Below are positions 31,429 through 37,065 of a stretch of 37,065 nt of DNA, one piece after another. A program made the translations under genes and the position numbers. The stretch is from Pirellulales bacterium (GTDB lineage Bacteria; Planctomycetota; Planctomycetia; Pirellulales; JADZDJ01): contig DATJYL010000153.1 in assembly GCA_035499655.1 (NCBI GenBank), forward strand, positions 1 through 37,065, given 5' to 3'. A model generated the notes under the pieces. It was not told the DNA's origin. It made no database searches and saw only the letters and a program-made list of their open reading frames with translations. Positions within the stretch are counted from its first letter, which is position 1. Every line of letters begins with the position of its first letter.

Positions 31429-34400
31429 ACCCTATTACCGCGGCGATTGTTTGGATGATCATCCAAGTCTTGCTGTTCTCGCTGATTGGCGGAGCCGCGT
31501 TTGTGCTGCTGCGGCGTCGCGGACCCAGCGCGGCAGTGGCTTGTGCCGCAATGGTGTTGGCGCTGACATTGCCGCTGGTGTTGTTGTTGGCCAGTCCTTG
31601 GCCGCGATGGATTGAAAAAGCCGAAGTCCGAAATCCGAAAGTCGAAACCAATTCAAAAATCGAAGACCAAAACACGATGGATCTGGGCGATCGCTCCAGC
31701 CTGCCGACAAAGGGAGAGGGAGTAAATGCCGCCAAGGGGTCCGTGCTCTCGACCGCGGCAGCTTGGTGGCAAACGGCGACGCAGTGGTTGCAGCCGGGCG
31801 CCAATTTTGCCTCTGCAGATAGCGCTCCGCCGCAAGCGGTCTGGACTCAATGGATTCCGTGGATGCTGGCGGCGGGAATCGGATTGGGTTTGGCGCGATT
31901 GGCGGCCGGCGTGTGGGCGGTGGGCAGGTTACGCAGCCGGTCACGGCCGATTGATGATCCGACATTGACCGCGCTGCTTCGGCAACTGGCGGTGGAATTG
32001 AATGCGCCGCCGGTTGCGTTATGTCAGACAGACCAACTGCGCTCGGCGGCGACCATCGGCTGGCGGCGGCCCGTGTTGCTGTTGCCTGCTGATTGGCCAC
32101 AGTGGACCGAAACGGAGCGGCGCGTCGTGTTGGCCCATGAGTTGGCCCACGTGGCGCGGCGAGATTATTTGACGGCGCTGTTGGCCCGGCTGGTGTCGGC
32201 GATTCATTTTTATCAGCCGTTGGTGTTGTGGTTGGGCCGGCAGTTGCGGATTCAGCAAGAATTGGCCGCCGACGCGCAGGCGGCGGCGCTGGCCGGCGAC
32301 CGGCAAACGTATTTAGCCACGCTGGCGCAACTGGCGCTACGCGCCGATGACCAGCCGTTGCCGTGGGCAGCTCGGGCGTTTTTGCCGGGCACCAGCATGC
32401 TGATTAAGCGTGTGGCGTGGCTGAAGCGTGGGCAAGATCGAAAAGTCGAAAAGTCGCTGAGTCGAAGTGGCAAATGCATTTTGGCGGGAGTGTTTGTGGC
32501 GATGGCGGTTGGCGTGGCCGGAATTCGCGGACCGCAAGAGACGGGATCAATGGTGGCGGTGGCGGCGGGGTCAGAGGACGCTAAGCCGCAAGCGGATGGG
32601 AAGTCGGATGAAGCCAAACAAGCTGAGAAGAAAAAAGATAATGGCCCGGCGTGGGATGTTTCGAATCCGCAGCCGGCGGCGCTGCGCACATTTCAATTTG
32701 TGCCGGCCGATGCCAAGTTGGTCGTCGCCGTTGATCCGCATGAGCTAGCGAAAATTGCACCGGCGACGCAGCCGTTGGTCGACATGTTGAACAAAGAATT
32801 CGAAGCCAAAAACGGATTCAAACTGACCGAAGTGACGGATTTTGAGCTCATTTGGACGCACTCCACCAAGCAGCCTGACCGGATTGTCGCTCGAACGGAA
32901 AAGGCCGTGGGTTGGAAAGACGTACTGCGGCGGCACAATCCGGATTTTTTGGAAACGAAGCACGTGGGCGACCATGAATACTTCATTTGGAAAGACAGTC
33001 CTGACTTCGGCCCGTGCCTGTACATGGTGGACGATCGGACGATTGTGGCCGGCAGCGAGGAACAGATTCAAACGGTAATTCGCGGCGGCGAAAAGCTGAT
33101 GGACGCCAACACGTTTCCGGAATTCATGGGCAATCCGCTGGCATATCGGGCGGAAATACCGTTCATCAAGCAGATGGCGGGGTTGGACAAGCTGCCGAAG
33201 GATTTTGAATCGAACCCAGTCGCAGCGATGTTTTTGCCGCTGCTGGATCATGTGCAGATCGTCCGGGCGTTTGCCGGACCGGATGGGCAGAAATCTGGCA
33301 GCGCCTTTTTCGCCGCGCTGGGGGAATGCGATTCTGCTGACGGCGCCCAGCAGGTGGCCAACACGTTGGGGGCGCTGCGCACCCTGGGGCAGAATTTGCT
33401 TCAGGCCAAAATGCAGGCCTGGCGGCAAACGGAGGAAAAGACCGCCAGCCAGGAGCAAGCGACGCAGATTCATCAATTTTTTGACATTTTGACCAAATCC
33501 TTGGCTGACGTGAAGATAGATGCGGCGGACAAGACGGTTCATGTTTCGGCCAACGTCGAAGCAGGCCCGGCACTGGTGGCAGGCTTTTTAATGCCGGCGA
33601 TGGCGTCGGCGAAAGAAGCGAAGTTGCGCACGCAGAGCATGAACAATCTAAAAATGCTGGCGCTGGCACTACTGAATTACGAAGATGCGCGCAAACATTT
33701 TCCACCGGCTGTAATTCGGGATAAAAACGGCAAGCCGCTGTTGAGTTGGCGAGTGGCAGTTTTGCCATTCATCGATCCGTGGGATGAGAACAAGGCGTTG
33801 TACGACCAGTTTCATCTCGATGAACCGTGGGATAGCGAACACAACCGCGAACTGATCAAAAAAATGCCTAAAGAATTTCGCGATCCGCATGATCCGGAAA
33901 GCAGTACGAATGCTTCGTATTTCATGCCGACGGGCAAAGGAATGGTTGGCGGCAGCGAAAATGGAACGCAAATGAAGGAGATTCGAGACGGCACGGCGAT
34001 GACGATTTTGCTCGTGGAAGCCAAGCGCGATATTCCCTGGACCAAGCCGGAGGATATCGAAATCGAAGCTGATCCGACCAAGCCATTGCCGACGTTCGGA
34101 GGGCATTTGCCCGACAACGTTTTTGGAGCCTTGTTTTGCGATGGGCACGTGCAGGTTATTTCCAACGAGGCCGATCCGAAAGCATTGCGGGCCGTGTTCA
34201 CTATCGACGGCCGCGAGCCGGTGGATTGGGGAAGACTAAATTCGAAGCCGGCGGATAAATCTTGGGATGCCAGCCCGGGCCCGCCGCCGGACGTGAAGCC
34301 GGTTGAACCACAGAAATCGTCGGTTCCGTCTGATCGCAGTTCGGGCATCACTCCGCCGAAAATTGAATTTCACCGGGCCGATGATCAACCGGCGACGGGG

Positions 34401-34733
34401 TTGACCGAGGCTACGGCGCCTGAGGGCCCGAATGTGAAAATTTATTTGCACCCGGAAGCGGAGCTGACAAACGCCGACATTGCCGAGGCCACGGCGACGA
34501 CCGACGGCCTGGGTCAGCCCGCGATTTCAGTTTCGTTTACTGCACAAGGGGCGAAAAAAATGTCGAAGCTGACCGAAGAAAACCTCGGCAAGCCGATGGT
34601 CATCATGGTCGATGGCAAAGTGTTGAGTGCGCCGACCATTCGCAGCAAAATTGCCGATGGAAAGGCCCAAATCTCCGGCCACTTCACCCAGGAAGAAGCG
34701 GAGCGGATTGCCAAGGGCATCAACGGAGGGTAG
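31425..34733 (+). CDS. M56 (BlaR1-like) metallopeptidase with DUF1559-like and SecD-head-like domains
   Basis: A 1102-residue protein starting MNPITAAIVW. Membrane segments: about 9-29, 36-57, 142-166, and a last one 350-367. Between them lies the M56 protease: VVLAHELAHVARRDYL (HExxH at 238-242) and QEELAADAQAAAL as the downstream acidic helix. After TM4, residues about 400-720 form an uncharacterised domain (FVPADAKLVVAVDPHELAK onward). Residues about 728-940 match the DUF1559 pilin-like C-domain: AKLRTQSMNNLKMLALALLN, FPPAV, LSWRVAVLPFIDP, NVFGALFCDGHVQVIS. Residues about 1000-1102 resemble the SecD P1 head (ISVSFTAQGAKKMSKLTEEN, VDGKVLSAPTIRSKI, QISGHFTQEEAERIAKGI). Residues about 64-95 derive from repeat-like DNA. 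It probably senses an envelope signal and relieves BlaI repression. Domain boundaries are approximate. Confidence 0.85.
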   Translation: MNPITAAIVWMIIQVLLFSLIGGAAFVLLRRRGPSAAVACAAMVLALTLPLVLLLASPWPRWIEKAEVRNPKVETNSKIEDQNTMDLGDRSSLPTKGEGVNAAKGSVLSTAAAWWQTATQWLQPGANFASADSAPPQAVWTQWIPWMLAAGIGLGLARLAAGVWAVGRLRSRSRPIDDPTLTALLRQLAVELNAPPVALCQTDQLRSAATIGWRRPVLLLPADWPQWTETERRVVLAHELAHVARRDYLTALLARLVSAIHFYQPLVLWLGRQLRIQQELAADAQAAALAGDRQTYLATLAQLALRADDQPLPWAARAFLPGTSMLIKRVAWLKRGQDRKVEKSLSRSGKCILAGVFVAMAVGVAGIRGPQETGSMVAVAAGSEDAKPQADGKSDEAKQAEKKKDNGPAWDVSNPQPAALRTFQFVPADAKLVVAVDPHELAKIAPATQPLVDMLNKEFEAKNGFKLTEVTDFELIWTHSTKQPDRIVARTEKAVGWKDVLRRHNPDFLETKHVGDHEYFIWKDSPDFGPCLYMVDDRTIVAGSEEQIQTVIRGGEKLMDANTFPEFMGNPLAYRAEIPFIKQMAGLDKLPKDFESNPVAAMFLPLLDHVQIVRAFAGPDGQKSGSAFFAALGECDSADGAQQVANTLGALRTLGQNLLQAKMQAWRQTEEKTASQEQATQIHQFFDILTKSLADVKIDAADKTVHVSANVEAGPALVAGFLMPAMASAKEAKLRTQSMNNLKMLALALLNYEDARKHFPPAVIRDKNGKPLLSWRVAVLPFIDPWDENKALYDQFHLDEPWDSEHNRELIKKMPKEFRDPHDPESSTNASYFMPTGKGMVGGSENGTQMKEIRDGTAMTILLVEAKRDIPWTKPEDIEIEADPTKPLPTFGGHLPDNVFGALFCDGHVQVISNEADPKALRAVFTIDGREPVDWGRLNSKPADKSWDASPGPPPDVKPVEPQKSSVPSDRSSGITPPKIEFHRADDQPATGLTEATAPEGPNVKIYLHPEAELTNADIAEATATTDGLGQPAISVSFTAQGAKKMSKLTEENLGKPMVIMVDGKVLSAPTIRSKIADGKAQISGHFTQEEAERIAKGINGG

Positions 34734-34739
34734 CGCGCC

Positions 34740-34787
34740 CAAGCCGACCGCTTGTGGTCGGAGGTCGACGGCAAAGCCGTCGGCTTG
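34740..34787. repeat. Nested hairpin between convergent M56 and lgt genes
   Basis: An outer 9-bp stem (CAAGCCGAC 34740-34748 / GTCGGCTTG 34779-34787) encloses two smaller hairpins, CGACC...GGTCG (34745-34760) and CGACGGC-AAA-GCCGTCG (34766-34782). The alternatives compete. No T-tract exists on either strand, yet the site between two convergent genes suggests termination or a dispersed repeat. Confidence 0.5.
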
Positions 34788-34790
34788 GAA

Positions 34791-36134
34791 TTACGTCGCG
34801 CTGATTTGCGGCGATTGGAAGTATTTCAGCCGCGGGCTGCGAATGACGAAAATCCACAGCGTGATGGCGGCCACCATCAGCAGCACGCTGATGTTTTGCG
34901 AAATGGTCATGCCGGTGCGGGCCACGAGCGGCTCGTCGGTGCGGATCGATTCTTCCAGAATTCGCATCACCGGGTAAATGGTGATCATCAAAGCCGTCAC
35001 TTCGCCGGCGTGCCGGCGGAATGGATACCAGGCCAGCAGAAACAGCGTGAGCAACAGCGCGCCCAACGCACTGTACAACTGCGTGGGATGCACCGGCAGG
35101 CTGCGCGGCGGCAGCGGCGCGGGAGCGGTCAATGTCCACGTGTGCCCAGCCAGTTGGCCGCCGGCATCGATCACTCGGAAAGTGACTTTCGTTCCGGGCT
35201 GTTGAATGTTGGTCAGCGCTTCGACCGCGCCGGCCACGGTGAGATCGGCGGTTTCGTCGGCCGGATAGGGATATTGCTTATCCGAATGGGGCGGCTCGAC
35301 GACGATGGCTGTCAAACGGTCGCCCACGTGCAGGCCGGCCTGAGCGACGGGCGAATTATCGTCCAGCGATTGGATGGTTGCCGGTGCGAATGGATTAAAA
35401 TCGAAATGAATGCCGTCGAGCACAAGCTGTCCGCGATCGGCCTGATTCATGTACGCCGGCGAACCGACGGGAAACGTGACCGCCCAGGGACGATCGCACA
35501 AGCCACCGTAGCAGCAACCGTTAAGAAAGCACCCGACGCGCCCCAAGGCCAGGCCCAAAACCAGACTGGGGGCGATGATATCGGCGAATTTGAGCACCGG
35601 AAGCTTGTGCCGCATGAAGAACCAACTGGCCGCGATGCAGCCGCCGGCAAATGAACCGTACACGACCAGCCCGCCCTGGGTGTAATTGACGATCGCGCCC
35701 AAAGTCGCTGCCAGCGTGGGACGCTGATATTCCTGCCAGTATTCGATAATGTAAAACAGCCGCGCCCCAGCAATCGCCGCCACGCACATCCACAGGGCCA
35801 GCGAGTAAACGAGATCCGGATCGTATCCTTCTTGCTTCGCGCGATACACGGCCAGCGCCACGCCCGCCACGACGCCCAGGAAAACCATCACTCCATAACC
35901 GCGGATCGGCAGACCCACATCGTCGGACAACCGCGGCAGCACCCAGGCCAGCACGGCGCCGAGCAGCAGCATGATGGGAATTTCACTCCACACCGCGTTC
36001 ATCGGCGCATGCTGATAGAACAGCCAGCCGAGCCGCGAAATGCAAATGACAACCCACACCGCCAGCAAAATGCCGAACCCCAATAATGGTAGGCCGCCGA
36101 CTTGGTTCGGGATGTGAAACAGGATGGTTTGCAT
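34791..36134 (-). CDS. lgt: Prolipoprotein diacylglyceryl transferase with internal PDZ-like insertion
   Basis: A 447-residue inner-membrane enzyme that transfers diacylglyceryl from phosphatidylglycerol to the lipobox cysteine of prolipoproteins. Lgt landmarks: QGGLVVYGSFAGG (153-165), the catalytic-arginine loop LGLALGRVGCFLNGCCYGG (193-211), VTFPVGSPAY (219-228), and after the insertion VHPTQLYSALGAL (348-360). Around 225-345 a domain of about 110 residues interrupts the enzyme; its core ATIQSLDDNSPVAQAGLHVGDRLTAI and a closing VTFRVIDAGG are PDZ-like. Usual Lgt is about 260-330 residues. ATG 36134 is chosen; open frame extends to 36233 but is repeat DNA. No strong ribosome site. Confidence 0.88.
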   Translation of the reverse strand: MQTILFHIPNQVGGLPLLGFGILLAVWVVICISRLGWLFYQHAPMNAVWSEIPIMLLLGAVLAWVLPRLSDDVGLPIRGYGVMVFLGVVAGVALAVYRAKQEGYDPDLVYSLALWMCVAAIAGARLFYIIEYWQEYQRPTLAATLGAIVNYTQGGLVVYGSFAGGCIAASWFFMRHKLPVLKFADIIAPSLVLGLALGRVGCFLNGCCYGGLCDRPWAVTFPVGSPAYMNQADRGQLVLDGIHFDFNPFAPATIQSLDDNSPVAQAGLHVGDRLTAIVVEPPHSDKQYPYPADETADLTVAGAVEALTNIQQPGTKVTFRVIDAGGQLAGHTWTLTAPAPLPPRSLPVHPTQLYSALGALLLTLFLLAWYPFRRHAGEVTALMITIYPVMRILEESIRTDEPLVARTGMTISQNISVLLMVAAITLWIFVIRSPRLKYFQSPQISAT

Positions 36135-36141
36135 GTGTTTT

Positions 36142-36292
36142 AACCGCAGAGACGCAGAGTCGCGGAGAGGAAAGCAAATGTAGGAATTAGGATTTAGAAT
36201 GTAGGATGTAAGAATTGAGGAGCTTGTTTTCAAATCTTACATCCTCCTACATCCTAAATTGTTTTCTCCGCGTCTCTGCGTCTCCGCGGTTC
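36142..36292. repeat. Nested inverted repeats between panC and lgt
   Basis: Two oppositely oriented, imperfect copies of the CCGCAGAGACGCAGAG type (36142-36173 and 36262-36292) flank an inner palindrome: GGATGTAAGA (36204-36213) pairs with TCTTACATCC (36235-36244). Additional GTAGGA-like units surround it. The whole gap between panC and lgt (156 bases) is this element; it may fold into one long hairpin. No promoter could be read inside it. Confidence 0.7.
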
Positions 36293-37065
36293 AATTCCTT
36301 TCGGAGGGTCCAAACAGTTCGTTGTCGATCAGCCGGGTTTGTCCCACATGGGCGGCGACCAGCGCGACGGCGGACGTTTCGATATGGTTGAGTTCCGCCA
36401 GCGTTTCCGCATCGGCAACCGTGGCGTAATCCATTTGCACGTCCGGCTCGTTGGTGATCATCCGTCGCATCGCTTCGCAGATTTTCGCGGCGTTGCGCTC
36501 GCCGGCATCGAACATTTCGCGGGCAAACTGTAGGCTGCGCGGTAGAACCAGGGCGTGTTGCCGCTGCTCGGCGGTTAAATACACATTTCGCGAGCTGAGG
36601 GCCAGGCCATCGGCATCGCGGACCGTGGGGCAAACGACAATTTCGATAGGCAAATTAAGATCGGCGACCATGCGTCGCACGGCCAGTGCTTGTTGATAAT
36701 CTTTGCGGCCAAAATATGCCCGATCGGCCGGCGCGATTTGAAACAGCTTCATCACCACGGTGGCCACGCCACGAAAATGCCCCGGCCGCAGCGCTCCTTC
36801 CCACGGTTCCGCCAGGCCGTTCAATTCGACCGAGGTGCCAAAGCCAGGCGGATACATTTCACTGGCCTCGGGTGCAAACACTAGTGGCACGCCGAGCACC
36901 GCCAACTGCGCGACATCGGCTTCCAAATTTCGCGGATACTTGGCGAAATCTTCCGCCGGCGAAAATTGTTTCGGATTGACGAAGATCGAAACGACCGTGA
37001 AATCACACTCGCTCTGGCTGCGTTTCACCAGACTCAGATGGCCCGCGTGCAGGGCGCCCATCGTG
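36291..37065 (-). CDS. panC: Pantothenate synthetase (5' end outside window)
   Basis: PanC joins pantoate and beta-alanine using ATP to give pantothenate, the coenzyme A precursor. About 256 residues are visible. The nucleotide-binding block TMGALHAGHLSLVKRS (HxGH) is at the start, followed by SIFVNPKQFSPAEDFAKYPR, FAPEASEMYPPGF, GALRPGHFRGVATVV, the ATP-site ADRAYFGRKDYQQ, PTVRDADGLALSSRNVYL (with the KMSKS-like SSRN), and a C-terminal dimerisation domain. About 25-30 N-terminal residues lie beyond the window edge at 37065. It is separated from the downstream lgt by the repeat at 36142-36292; no terminator is visible. Confidence 0.95.
   Translation of the reverse strand, partial: TMGALHAGHLSLVKRSQSECDFTVVSIFVNPKQFSPAEDFAKYPRNLEADVAQLAVLGVPLVFAPEASEMYPPGFGTSVELNGLAEPWEGALRPGHFRGVATVVMKLFQIAPADRAYFGRKDYQQALAVRRMVADLNLPIEIVVCPTVRDADGLALSSRNVYLTAEQRQHALVLPRSLQFAREMFDAGERNAAKICEAMRRMITNEPDVQMDYATVADAETLAELNHIETSAVALVAAHVGQTRLIDNELFGPSERN

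Noticed and set aside
34740-34787. Hairpin after the M56 gene as an intrinsic terminator
   Set aside because: No T-tract on either strand; kept only as a structured repeat.

Overview
The window most likely comes from a planctomycete chromosome (Pirellulales-like). The evidence is a GC-rich genome with many secreted or lipidated proteins of planctomycete type: two DUF6807 (PmoA-like) proteins, a DUF1559-like domain fused to an M56 peptidase, DUF11 repeats, an ECF sigma factor paired with a cysteine-free anti-sigma factor, and BlaI/M56 regulation. Intergenic hairpin repeats are abundant. No rRNA, tRNA, CRISPR array, insertion sequence or phage gene was found.

Layout. 1-1523 (minus): ahcY (3' part outside the window) and an isolated trpF. 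1790-7551 (plus): a compact exopolysaccharide-type locus with a Wzz/GumC-like co-polymerase, an ExeA/XrtA-type AAA ATPase, a BY-kinase-like protein whose three nucleotide-binding motifs are all altered, and a dolichol-phosphate-mannose-synthase-like GT2 enzyme. No exosortase, Wzx or Wzy is present. 7615-9533: a conserved hypothetical gene divergent from a HI0933/YhiN flavoprotein. 9574-12446 (minus): an SGNH hydrolase, a small exported protein with an apparent frameshift, a DUF433/DUF5615 toxin-antitoxin pair and a DUF347 membrane protein. 12769-16302 (plus): DUF6807 protein and acetyl-CoA synthetase, the latter with a clear promoter and terminator. 16461-21090 (minus): cysK, an exported coiled-coil protein, a DUF1361 membrane protein and an exported HEAT-repeat protein. 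21351-25004 (plus): an exported hypothetical protein, a large DUF11-repeat surface protein and a stand-alone LigD phosphoesterase-like protein.

24974-30668 (minus): a membrane protein, csrA, a small conserved protein, a second DUF6807 protein, then an anti-sigma factor and its ECF sigma factor. 31045-34733 (plus): blaI and a giant M56 receptor-like peptidase carrying DUF1559-like and SecD-head-like domains. 34791-37065 (minus): lgt with an internal PDZ-like insertion, and panC (5' end outside the window).

Themes. Envelope biogenesis dominates: EPS co-polymerase module, polyprenol-phosphate sugar donor, lipoprotein diacylglyceryl transferase, exported repeat proteins and two transmembrane signalling systems that share one divergent intergenic region. 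The most unusual items are the degenerate BY-kinase module, the M56-DUF1559-SecD-head fusion, the Lgt-PDZ architecture, and intergenic-type palindromic repeats that have also entered reading frames. All functional calls come from motif recognition by eye; no database search was run.
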